A DNA stretch of 64,000 bases. It comes from Pogonophryne albipinna. Lineage: Eukaryota; Chordata; Actinopteri; Perciformes; Artedidraconidae. Position numbers and translations under genes: made by a program. The notes under the pieces were generated by a model. The model saw only the letters and a program-made list of their open reading frames with translations. It had not been told where the DNA came from and ran no database searches. Positions 11,165-21,650 of the stretch are shown here, in pieces. The DNA is taken from the NCBI GenBank assembly GCA_028583405.1, contig CM053253.1, positions 7,218,451-7,282,450 on the forward strand. The letters are read 5' to 3'. Position 1 is the stretch's first letter. The number at the start of each line of letters is the position of its first letter.

Positions 11165-12520
11165 GGGGCTGAAAAAGACCCTTGAGTTGACAACGAGTGG
11201 GAGGATGAGGAAGGTCTGGAGAAAGATGATGTGATGGAAAGCAGTTGAGGAAGCATGATGACGAGAGGAAAAACAGAGCGGGGCAGAGAAAGAATGCATG
11301 AGTGTTTATTGTGCTTTCTAAATAAGGAAATGTGCCTCACTGGCTCCAATGTTTTCACAACCAAAGAGAGAAAAGAACAAGAACAACAAGAAAAAAAAGA
11401 TGTGAGAAACATAAAGGATTCTTCTCGGCTATGCTGCAACACATCTGTAACAAAATATATGATTTGGTTCAAAGCTACGTCCTCCTGCACCACCTGTTAA
11501 GAGGGATTTCACCCATAACTCCCCCATCTAATACAGAAGGCGTCTTTGCATGACTACACCAAAGCATCAGAATTAGAAAAATATACATTATATATATTAT
11601 CAAAATACTATTATACAATATTATTTATCCCGGGGGTAAATTTGATTGTATAACAGTTGCTCTATTTAACTGCAGACATGCCCAATAATCAGTAACAGAA
11701 ACATGTATATTAATTATAATATAGTAAAAGTATTTGTAATATTATTTATCCCCAGGGTCGGGGAAATTGGATTTCATAACAGTTTTAAATAAAAAATATA
11801 TTTTGAAAAACATTGAGAAGCTCAAGTTGAAATGTACACATTGTTCACTGCATGTTTAAATGTAAAAATATAACATTAATTGCATTGCATCAACATGAGT
11901 AAAGTAAACTTAATAGAACAAAAGAAACAGAAAACAAAGCGATAAAAGAAAGAAAAAGGTGAGGAGACTTTCCCCCGTCTCTTTGATCAATTAACTCCCT
12001 ACAGAAACAGCTTTCAGCCGAACGCTGCTCACTTACAAAGCAACATTTTACCTCTCTAACCACAACTGCTGTTTCTGCTGAATCTGGAATAATCTGCTCC
12101 TCTCACCTGTACCGACGGTCGAGATGTGTGAGATGTGTGCCGAGTAATACCACTCAGCTGCATCATCACACTTTTCTCCCACAAGTCTCGGAGGATGTGG
12201 GCGTCATGTGATTCGATTTGCTGAGTTGACGAGGATAAAGAGGCACATGCGTAACCCTCTCCGTGAGCAAACACATAAAAAAGAAAAGACAGAGGCAACC
12301 GTTGCACTCTCCTCCAGGCCGAGATAAGGAGGCCATCATTCATGTGGGTTTACAGGACAAACACATTCAGCTTTATATGCAGAAAAAACCTAATGATACA
12401 AGAGCAGCATTCAGATCCTTTACTCAAGCAAAAGTAGTAATAATAAAGTTAAAGAATACTATGTTAGAAGTTAACATCTTGAATTTAAACTAAGTATTCA
12501 AGAATTAGCCTGGCCCATAG
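10739..12520. other. Intergenic DNA with a CA repeat, no gene seen
   Basis: Open frames of 148 and 202 codons on opposite strands overlap the CA/TG repeat at 11119-11162 and depend on it. Neither has a domain, so I do not call a gene. Confidence 0.55.
11119..11162. repeat. (CA)22 microsatellite
   Basis: Uninterrupted CA dinucleotides. Confidence 0.95.
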
Positions 12521-12721
12521 TACAGAAGTATCGTCAGCAAACGAACGTCAAGTATTCAAGTATTGCTCTGCAGAAGAAATACGCCTGTCATTTTTTATTT
12601 GATACATTATAAGCCCATGTAAAAGTATCGTCAGCAAAATGAACTTTGAAATTAAGTATTAAAGTTATCGCTCTGCAGAAAAAAACTATTATTATTTTTA
12701 TTTTTTACATTATAATCCCAT
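12521..12721. repeat. Diverged tandem duplication of about 100 bp
   Basis: Two adjacent segments each contain AGTATCGTCAGCAAA, then a GCTCTGCAGAA block, then a T-rich stretch, then TACATTATAA and CCCATG. The copies have drifted. Preceding sequence TTCAGATCCTTTACTCAAG is typical of a dispersed fish repeat; a similar string occurs near 24450. Confidence 0.65.
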
Positions 12722-12917
12722 GAACACGCACCAATGCAAAGGCAGCATTTTACAGTTTAAGATGGTTGATAGTTACTTCATTACATTAGGGCTACAACAA
12801 ACAATTGTTATAAGTATCGAATAAACTCGAAAAAGGTGAAACTGAAAAAATTAAATGTACCTTAAAGAGAACATATGTTTATTTTAAGGATCATATTTGT
12901 ATTTAGTGCCTCTAATG

Positions 12918-13519
12918 TAGTGTTGTCACGATACCAACATTTTGGTTTCGATACCAAGTCAAGAATTGCGATTCCGATTCTTTTTCGATACTTTTCTTAA
13001 AAAAAGGGAAACAGTCTTAAATGTAATTATTGTGCTTTATTTCACACACTTTTAAACAATGAGAACAATAAATAAAATAAATGAAAAGAATTCGTATTAA
13101 ATAAAAATGAATACATGTCTTACAGACAGGCCTCGTGGTGTCCGTAGGCTTGGTGCCCTCACTGTCAGAGATATAGCTCAAATACTTCCAAATTGTGCTT
13201 CTGGCGTCTTTTTTGTCAACAAGCCGAGGCGCAGCGGCAGTGGCACTCCCACTTGCAGCCATGCTTCTCCTTTTCTCACATGCGCTAGCGCGTGCACGAG
13301 GGGGGGGAGGGACTTAGAGCGTGCTTGAGAGGGGAGGGACTGCAGGCACGGAGCAGAGCGCTGAACACACACGGCTCTTATTAAAACAGCACTTTCTCAC
13401 CAGAGTACTTTTCCCCGTCATTCTTAAAGTACCGATACTAATGAAACGGAGGAATCGTAACGTTTTTAACGGCAGGGTATCGCGGTACCTTTCAAGTATC
13501 GGTACACCGTGCAACACTA
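12918..13519 (-). mobile_element. hAT element carrying a BED-finger fragment, nested in F4 copy c
   Basis: Ends TAGTGTTGTCACGATACC and GTACACCGTGCAACACTA are imperfect inverted repeats. Flanks are an exact 8-bp duplication CTCTAATG (12910-12917, 13520-13527). The only coding remnant is the start of a transposase on the minus strand. Confidence 0.92.
13110..13262 (-). pseudogene. hAT transposase N-terminal fragment (half BED finger)
   Basis: Starts with an initiator methionine and a low-complexity stretch, then STIWKYLSYISDSEG and RPVCKTC, the first half of a BED zinc finger (W, aromatic residues, C-x2-C). After KTC the frame runs into unrelated residues, so the histidine half of the finger and the rest of the transposase are deleted. 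It cannot be catalytic. Confidence 0.75.
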
Positions 13520-13848
13520 CTCTAATGTGACATATCTTCATGCTTTAATGTTCAAAAAGGTCTTCGCTCTGATTGGTTAGCTGGCCGGCTCTGTTGTGAT
13601 TGGTCAACAGCTTAGAAATGTCCCGCCTCTTAGCCTATCACGTACAATGTGTTGGAGAGCTAGCCAATAGAAACGCGAGTGTTACATAATGATGTGACTA
13701 TGTTCAGGAAGTAAACAAAGGAGTCCAATGGAGGAGTTTCAGGCAGGGGGGGGGAGAGAGAGAGAGAGAGAGAGACTTTAGGATTCAAGCCTGTGCTGAC
13801 AATAAATCCAAATAACACACATTTAAAAAGCATAATAGGCCCCTTTAA

Positions 13849-15051
13849 GTCTTCATGTTATTGAACAATTACAAATGATCAGTCAAATTAAGAGTTCACA
13901 TTAAATGAATGTCCAGTGAGGGATAGAAAAGGAAATGCTTTTAACAGGCAATGACGCTGTAGTTATTTTAATGACGGCAGCAATATATTAAATGTGCCTT
14001 CTACTCTCTGGGAGAAACCTTCTGTCAACATCAGTACGTGTTATTCCTCCTCTGGGATCATCATGAAAGGCTTCAAATATTCTATCACAAACTGAGCATG
14101 AGAATTCCCACAGTGGATCAAATCAAAGCGAAAAGCAGATCACAAGCTTACGATTCCCCGTCAAACAGTGAAGGTCACGCAGCTCCCTTTTATACCCTGC
14201 AGCATTTGTCAGTCTCATCACTTCACAGGGAATTAAAAACAAGGCCACTCCACCTAAAATAATCAACGCTCATATATTTTCACGAGGGGAGATTCTCATC
14301 ACAGTAAATCATCTTTTGCTGGCTCGCGAGGCGAAAACCGGACACGTCTGAGTGTGTTTTACTTCCACACCAATTCACATGGATGAGAATGCTTTTACAT
14401 AATGAGGCTTGATTACAAATGATCTCGCCAAATAGATTCAAGAGCAGTGTTTATTCAACACCTCGACCCTCTGTGTGCCAATGCAGATGAATTAAGAGTA
14501 ATCCTACATTAAATACAATGACCTAATGATGAGAAACAGATGTGTGTTGCATCTTTCAACGACATCCATTATCAGGATATTGAGAAAACATGAGGGGATA
14601 GATGAGGGTCCTACTAATAGGTCTTTTCTGGAGCCACTCGGTGTGTGTGAGCTGCAGGCTGTGACAGGCTATTTAAATTGGCTCGGACAGTATAAAATAT
14701 TTTCTGAGCCAATTTTCAGCTGGAATCAAATCTACCAAAAGCATTGAAGTGCTACTCCGCCACAAATCTATCACGCTAGTTCCCTGAGGGCATAATGAGT
14801 CGTAGTTTGATCCATTGCAGAGGCTGTGGTTTGTATTCAGAGTCGTTACAGTATACATGGTGACCCAGTTTCATGGAGTACAAAAAGTTATACAAATTCA
14901 GACGCTTCATTGACAAAACTGTCTTTTGTCAGTATGGTAAGTACAGTGTGTCCTAAACTCTGTCCAAGAGTGTTTCCATCTTAAAGTATGCAAGCAAGGC
15001 AACATGTTAAACATATTTTACAATTACATTTTGAGTCTATAGTGTTTCATA
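13849..15051. other. Intergenic DNA, no gene seen
   Basis: No exon or element end recognised. Confidence 0.5.
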
Positions 15052-15363
15052 CTGCCTCTTCCTTCAGACTTCCTTACAGAGCCCCTCCTCCATCACACAC
15101 GAACGCGCACATGACCAATGAGGGCACGAGATAAGTTTGTGCCCAGATGGAAGGCTGACAGGCAGGTAGGCCATCCAGTTATTTTAGCCGGGCCGGCTCA
15201 AATGATTGGTCGTGCTTTTTACAGTACTACGGCTAACACAGATGATATTTTTTGTATGTATTTATTGTCAAAGCATTTAATGTATTCGTTGCTATCGGGA
15301 TGTTAAGAGCATTCCATGGAATATAACAAAAAGTGTCTCTGAAGTGAATTACCTACCCCACCT
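15052..15363 (-). mobile_element. TTAA element, family F2 copy 1, one end lost
   Basis: The right end TTACCTACCCCACCT is followed by TTAA (15364-15367). The interior matches F2 copy 2 at 27247-27628 in inverse orientation (AGGCAGGTAGGCCATCCAGT, TATTCCATGGAATGCTC in copy 2 orientation). The far end seen in copy 2 is absent here. CCAAT motifs occur near 15116 and 15205. Confidence 0.8.
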
Positions 15364-15367
15364 TTAA

Positions 15368-16306
15368 TGTCAGAAATCTAAAAAGGTCGAGCTTCTCAAA
15401 TGTGAGGGTTTATCATTTTTATCGTCTCACATTAAACTAAAAGGTAGACTCTGACTCAGGGGTAAAGCTCCTGTAGGCTTGGGATGCATTGTAATTTGCA
15501 TTAGATAGAAGCGTTGGCTAAATTAAATGTCATGGAAATGTAAAGGAGACGAGTATTCTTGCGTTTTGGAATTCTGGTCAGAAAATCATTTGATGACATT
15601 ACTAAACTAAGTTAGTCATATAACCCAAAAAAAACGGTGTAGACTACAACTCATGACTTTGGACATAAGGTGAAAAAAAAAGTTGTGTTAACTTCTAGAG
15701 AAAAACATTTACTTCAAGACAAGGGAACTGAAAGTGCCAACTAATTTCCGAGATTTGAGACTATGAACTATTACCTCTGCAGCTACCGGCCCACAATCCA
15801 CTTGGGATGTTCAGGGGCATGAACTTGCAGCCCTGAGCTGCTGCCCCAAACTAACAAATGCTAAGCTTATGTTAACTACAGCCCTTATTTGAGGCATATA
15901 ATCATAGGGCTTATTGCATATAACCATACCACTTTTCAAAAAGAAAAAGACAAGGGAACTGAAATTGCAAAAATGCTAACTCATGTCTGGGTTTTGAAAC
16001 TATTTCCTGCAGCTCTTCATAAAATGAATGCTGTCTCTCTTGCCTGAACTGACAACAATAAACCAGCCTTACGTTCACACGCTAATGTTCACATAAGAAG
16101 TCATGGCGACATGATGAAAGGCTATAGATAAGCAGTCTTGTTTGATGCTGTGCAGTCTCTACTCTGCCTCAGGTGTCCTGTAGGAAGGTGGACCCAGGAG
16201 GCTTATACAAATAAAACTGCTAGTTAAAGAAGGACGCTGTGCTGTGTTCAGTGTCCCTTCTGGATAAACAGTACTCACATAAACAGAAGCTGTTGGTTGT
16301 GTTGAT
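15368..16306. other. Intergenic DNA, no gene seen
   Basis: No exon or element end recognised. Two similar phrases containing AAGACAAGGGAACTGAAA near 15718 and 15950, with a weaker match near 18741, hint at an old dispersed repeat. Confidence 0.45.
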
Positions 16307-18160
16307 TAGGGGTGTAACGGTTCACAAACATTTTGGTTCGGTGCGTACCTCGGTTTTTAGGTCACGGTTCGGTACAGCAGTAAAAATGATCACAAAACAT
16401 AAAATATTTGTTGGGTTTTTTAAATTATTATTAAACTGTGAATAATGTATTCACTCAAATAAATACAAAATATAATAAAATAAACATTAAGGTGCAGCAT
16501 TTCGATGAACTGAAATAATCTGTACTTGAACTGTACTGTACTAGTTCTCACCTAAGCAGCCAGCTTGACATTAGGACTTGCTTGTCATTGTATTTTCATG
16601 TTTTTTTTAAGAAAAATTAACGTCCACATTGCTTGCCGAAAGGGCAGATCTGCTGGCACTAACAATGTCTCCTGCTGTCGCTAGGGACAGAGGTAGCAGA
16701 TACAGCCAGGTAGCGCTTTGCTAACATGGTAACATAAGGATATTTGGGTTGCAGCCGAATAGTCCATTTAGCTTAGGAACCTTCCTAACGGAGTGAAATG
16801 ACCCGGAAGTCCCTCAGTGGCAGCCATGATAAGTGCCGTTCGAATTCTCTAGATCAGTGCTTCTCAAACTTTTTTCAGTAATGTACCCCCTTTGAAACAT
16901 TTTCTCAGCCAAGTACCCCCTGACCAACCCCGAACATTTTTGATCGAAAAAGCCTATATAAATAATTACAATATAGTGATGTTCCCTCAGTGTGTGATTT
17001 ATTAACTCCTTCATTCATGAATTACAACAAACTAAGGATATTTTCATTTTATGCATGAAAAAAAATAACGTTTTTATAAAACAGATTTTTCCAAGGAGTT
17101 TTTCAACCGAAGTAATATATGTTTAAAAAACTAATGAACAAAATGATATATTGTGAAAAACTATAAAATACAATACACACATTTGACATGTTTATATGAG
17201 GACCCCCTTGGTGGTTCAAGGAATATTTTATATAAAATTGTGTTTTCTATTTAACTTATTGTACTAAGATTATTTTTGTAATCATGCATGGGTTTTTATT
17301 TTAATTTTAATTTTAAATCTCACGTACCCCCTACAGTACCCCAACGTACCCCTAGGGGTCCGCGTACCACCATTTGAGAATCACTGCTCTACAGTAGATG
17401 ATAGGAAAAGAGGTTTCAAACTTCCTTTATAACCTCCTTTAGCTTAGGAACCACTGGACCTCCCTTGACGAAAGGAGAGGAGAGAATGCTGCCCCACAAT
17501 GCCTTGCGGCCGCAGCATCTGCCCTCACACAAGAGTCGTCCGTTCACGGAAACAACCGATTATGACCGAGAAATTATATCATGAAAGTTACGGTGCTTAT
17601 TAAGCTTTTTAAAACGTATGTGGTAACTTGCCAAAGTGCTTTGTTCTGAACGTTCATCAGTATTATAATCAAAAAGAGAAATATGAACGTTAGTTTTTAC
17701 TGAAATGATCAAATAAAGTCAACATTTCACTGAGCTGTGTGGGGTTTGTTCAACTTTTAAAAAGATGTTTCAATGGTACACTTGTATTTATTTTAAGATA
17801 CGTAAGGTACGTAACTGCGAAACCAACATTTTCCCAAACCGGAGACTTCAATGATGCTGGAGGAATTTTCGAGTTCAACTTTATCTGCGTTCGCCATTTC
17901 AACAGTTCCTCAAATTACTGACTACATTTGAACGCATCCCTGTGACCAGCTCTCATAGTATGCCTCTCGTCCAATGAAATGACTTGCTCACTATGACGCG
18001 TTGAACCCAATGTGAGCAAATTACACCGAATGCTGCGACGCAGCACCTGAGATTACTTCCAAAAAGTTGTTCACGTTCTCAATCTTTTACGTTATATTCG
18101 TTCGGTACACTTCCGAACCGAAGGGCCCATACCAAAGCATTGCGGTGAGGACTTATTTCT
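16307..18160 (+). mobile_element. Probable hAT remnant (TAGGGGTGTAACGG end), truncated
   Basis: Begins TAGGGGTGTAACGGTTCACA, a typical hAT terminus, followed by GGTTCGGTGCGTACC. Near 18095 the string TTCGGTACACTTCCGAACC looks like the matching subterminal region, but the expected final inverted repeat is missing. Boundaries on the right are therefore approximate. A second hAT element sits inside (16855-17386). Confidence 0.55.
16855..17386 (+). mobile_element. Non-autonomous hAT element, nested
   Basis: Ends CAGTGCTTCTCAAACTTTTT and CATTTGAGAATCACTG are inverted repeats. Flanks CTCTAGAT (16847-16854) and CTCTACAG (17387-17394) match at 6 of 8 bases. Both subterminal parts carry repeated GTACCCCC-type motifs, as in many hAT MITEs. 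Confidence 0.85.
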
Positions 18161-18270
18161 GACGCAGAAGTTAGCATTTTAAGAATATCCTCGACAAAAA
18201 GATAGACTATTCATGAATTACATAGCAGTCACATGACTTTACGTCACCACTGCTAAGCTTATATATTCGA

Positions 18271-18629
18271 GGCGGCAGTGACTCAGTCTGTAGGGACTTG
18301 GTCGTGGAAACGAAGGGTCGTCGGTTCTCGTCCCGATCGGACCAAAAAAAGATGGAGTGAGCTGGTAGCTGGAGAGGTGCCAGTTCACCTCCAAGGCCAC
18401 TGCCAAGGTGCCCTTGAGCAAGGCACCTAACCTCGAAACTGCTCCCTTGGCGCCGGGTACCTGGCAGCCTCTCTGCTCTGCCACCTCTCCTATCTGCATG
18501 TGGTTGTGTGTGTGCATGTATATCCTCTGTGTTTGTGCTTGTGTAATGTGTGTAAACACAACAAAGTGGGGAAAGAAATGTCCCTGTAAGGGATTAATAA
18601 AGTGTATCTTCTTCTATCTTCTTCTTCTT
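18271..18629 (+). mobile_element. tRNA-derived SINE
   Basis: The head resembles a tRNA promoter, with a decayed B box near 18320 (GTCGGTTCTCGTCCCG). The body includes AAGGTGCCCTTGAGCAAGGC and TTGGCGCCGGGTACCTGGCA, familiar from fish SINEs. The tail GGGATTAATAAAGTGTATC is followed by CTT repeats and resembles the 3' end of the LINE that ends at 54.69 kb. Confidence 0.8.
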
Positions 18630-19874
18630 AACAAGTGGGGTATTTACTGATGTATTTTATGTTGTAGAATAAAACTCTTAAGATTGTTTTAACCAGACCT
18701 TATTTCAGGCATCTAACCGTTCACAAAAACGTTGACCTCGAGGCAAGGGAACCGGAAATGGTAAAAAGCAAACTCATTTCCAGGTTTTGGGACTTATTCC
18801 TGCACCACTCTTTCAGTAGCTGCAGTAAAGAGTCAAACAGGTAGAAAGGCACAACTTGAACAGGTGGAGACCTTAATCACCAGTTTTCATATCAATACTT
18901 CCTCCAGCTCCACCACTCCGTTAGACCCGTCAGCTATCATTACACACAACTAACGAGTGTGGCTATTAATAGCTACAGTATCATTAAATGTAACATAATA
19001 GGCTGTGAAGTCTCAATCATCACTGCTAAACGTCAGAAAGATTTATATTTCAATTGACAACAGACTTTGCAAAGTGCTTCATAATAAAAAGAATGAAATA
19101 AAATGAAAAGAGCCTTAAAACCGGACGATAAAACGATGCCTCCAATAAAAGATTGAAAAACACGGCTCGCAAAAAGAATTCAATTTTGTTTTTATTCAGC
19201 CCTCATTGATATTTTATAACACTATAACTGTGTAGACAGAATTGAGTTAAACATGTCTCATCTTATATTTCATATACTTCTCCCAAACATCTAACCAGTG
19301 TTTTAAAAAGACAAGTGTGGGAAAATGGATGCCTATATTGGGTTTATACATGAACCCATAAATGTTGTGAGAAATTGAAGTTAAGAAATACAAACCAGAA
19401 GCTAGCTTTTTTATGACATAAAATAAGAAGAAGTTAGAGAGGAAACAATCACTTCATGTTCATAACCTTAGTCTCTCGCAGTGTAAGCAGTCTCTTTGTG
19501 AATCAGAAAGCTCTCCGTCTGATACCAACCCACTGAAGGCCGGGGTGATGGCACTCATTTGGGGGAATTCAGGGAGCTAAAAACAGAGGAGCTTAACTCT
19601 TGGTCTGCACACACTGCAAAGAATATGGTTGGAGGTCAAAGGAGTTGAACCAACAAATCCCCGTCCACATAATATGTACACATTAAACCCATGATTATAG
19701 AGGGAGGCGTACAAAAATAGAGCTTGAGAAAATGAGTACCCATGGTACCAAAACCCTGCCTCGGTGTTAAAAACAGACTGAAGACTGTTGTTTTATGATC
19801 AGGGTTGGGAGGGAGGGTTGCCCTAAAAATATATGCCGTTCCAATTACTAGTTATCGGTAAAGCAATGATCAGT
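18630..19874. other. Intergenic DNA, no gene seen
   Basis: No exon or element end recognised. Confidence 0.5.
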
Positions 19875-20102
19875 AAGGGGGGAGTTTCTCTCACCCCCGC
19901 CTGAAACACCTCCATTGGACTCCATTGTTTACTTCTGTAACAAATTACATCACGAAATAACAGCTATTAGCTTCTATTGGCTAGCGCTCCAACACATTGC
20001 ACGTGATAGAGATGGTCCGCCCCTTAGCCTAAGTGGTTGACCAATCACAACAGAGCCGGCCAGCTAACCAATCAGAGCATACTGAGCTCTGGTTTTAGAC
20101 AG

Positions 20103-20701
20103 ATGTGCTGTTTACACGGGAACGAAAACAGTTGTATCCGCTACATTTCTCTTTCGTATAGCCCGTTCGTTCACACGAGGCCATAACGGAAACGCGGAAA
20201 CGGACCCCTAAAACGATGACGGGTCCCAAGGTGGATAGATCTGCGGACGGAACGCTCTGGGGGGCCAAACGGCTCCGTGTGTACGTCCTATACGATAATT
20301 TTCATGATAATGATGAAGCCATAGCCCCGCCTCTCCCCACCTCTGCTGCTCACTGCTGTAGCATGGTCAGTAGCTACTGAACATGCTACAGATGTTAGTG
20401 CAAAATCTACAGCTCCTCTACCACAACCATCAGCAACAAGTGGACATGGAGAACTACATGAACTACATGTTGCTAAATCTACCGCGGAGAATAAACAGAA
20501 GGGCAACCAGGCAACCATGCTCGGGGGTCTTATTCACTGCTTTTGGTGTATTTTTTGGCGGAAGTACAGCGCCACTTACAGGCCCGGCATATGTACTACA
20601 GCGTCTCCAGCACTTTCGAGCGGTCTCGTGTGAACGGAATACCTTTTTGATATCGTATTCGGTTCGTTTGTGTTTCGTTTGCGTTCCCGTGTAAATGGGG
20701 T
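20103..20701 (+). mobile_element. Unclassified DNA transposon nested in F4 copy d
   Basis: Ends include GTTTACACGGGAACGAAAAC on the left and GCGTTCCCGTGTAAA on the right, in inverse orientation. Flanking CAG (20100-20102, 20702-20704) fits a 3-bp target duplication. Removing the insert gives AGACAGAGGGTG, as in the intact copy near 8402. A 103-codon frame at 20383 is rich in Q, L, N and R with no recognisable domain. PIF/Harbinger is possible from the 3-bp duplication but not shown. Confidence 0.75.
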
Positions 20702-20768
20702 CAGAGGGTGAAAAGAGGTGCTGCAGCACAGGCGGTATGAGAAAAATAAAGAGCTTTTTGAACATTAA

Positions 20769-21573
20769 AGGTCCCATGTCATGGCCATTTCCACTGATCA
20801 TAATTCCATTGTTGAGGTCTACTAGAATAGATTTATACTGTGCAATTTTCCAAACTCACATTGGTTTCTCATACAGCATCTCTTTAAAGTATGTGTATTC
20901 AGCAGTATTCACTCTCTCCACTAAACGGCTCGTTGCAGCTCTTGCCCCCCCCCCTCCCAGTGTGCTCCGATTGGTCGGGACCAGTTGGGACGTTGTGAAT
21001 CGCGCTGAGCTCCGTGGAGGTGTGATTTCCTTGTTTAGCGATACACAGCGAAACACAGCCAAACTCATCCTGAGCACACACAAAGTCACAGCCGAAGTAA
21101 AAACAATAAGTGTGGCTTGATATTGAGTAAGAAAAAGGTTGATAAACGCTGTGAGAATGGGTCTGCGGAGAGAATTTCGCCGCGATCCCAACTGTCTGTT
21201 ATCAGCCTGCAGCCAGGGAGGAGAGATCAGCAGAGCTGCATGCACTGAGTGTGTGAGGAAGTCCGTGGATTGGTCAATTTGGACCAATCAGCGGGGGCTT
21301 AACGTAACGGCTCCGCGGACGTAACGTAACGGTTCCACGGATTGGTCCATTTCGTTCCGGGGACGACATGACATCATGATGTACCCGGAAGAATCAAATG
21401 GACAGTGACGTATCTCCAACGAGGCGTTTTGGGGAGGTATTTTCTGTGTTAGAGTTTTACTCGCTACATGGTGTACTTTGAGGGTTTTGACTCTGCAGAC
21501 CGTTTACATGCATAAAAACCTTCATAACACACAAGGGGACGGGTACTAACCGGAAAAGCATGACATGGGACCT
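20769..21573 (-). mobile_element. TTAA element, family F1 copy 2, nested in F4 copy d
   Basis: Ends AGGTCCCATGTCATGG and GCATGACATGGGACCT with TTAA on both sides (20765-20768, 21574-21577). It is the inverse-orientation sister of the element at 1313-2157. Shared internal landmarks include GTTTATCAAC/GTTGATAAAC and the motif TACTCAATATCAAGCCAC. Confidence 0.88.
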
Positions 21574-21650
21574 TTAAAGCATGGAGACATGTCACATTAG
21601 AGACACTAAATACAAATATGAAACCTGAAAATGAGCTTTATGGTGCCCCT

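Larger units (their letters stand above)
12866..13844 (-). mobile_element. TTAA element, family F4 copy c, with nested hAT
   Basis: Bounded by TTAA at 12862-12865 and 13845-13848, with right end GCATAATAGGCCCCT. The shared F4 core (GATTGGTTAGCTGGCCGGCT, GAGAGCTAGCCAATAGAA) lies at 13565-13675. A GA-rich simple repeat occurs near 13753. A hAT element (12918-13519) interrupts the left part. Confidence 0.85.
19875..21650 (+). mobile_element. TTAA element, family F4 copy d, with two nested insertions
   Basis: F4 core at 19975-20100 (GGCTAGCGCTCCAACACATT, AACAGAGCCGGCCAGCTAAC). The sequence resumes at 20702 after one insertion and at 21578 after a second, ending TGGTGCCCCT followed by a mutated TTAT. 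The left boundary is approximate. Confidence 0.8.

Noticed and set aside
10726..11493. Frames of 148 and 202 codons on opposite strands
   Set aside because: They overlap each other and the CA repeat, have low-complexity composition and no domain or splice context.
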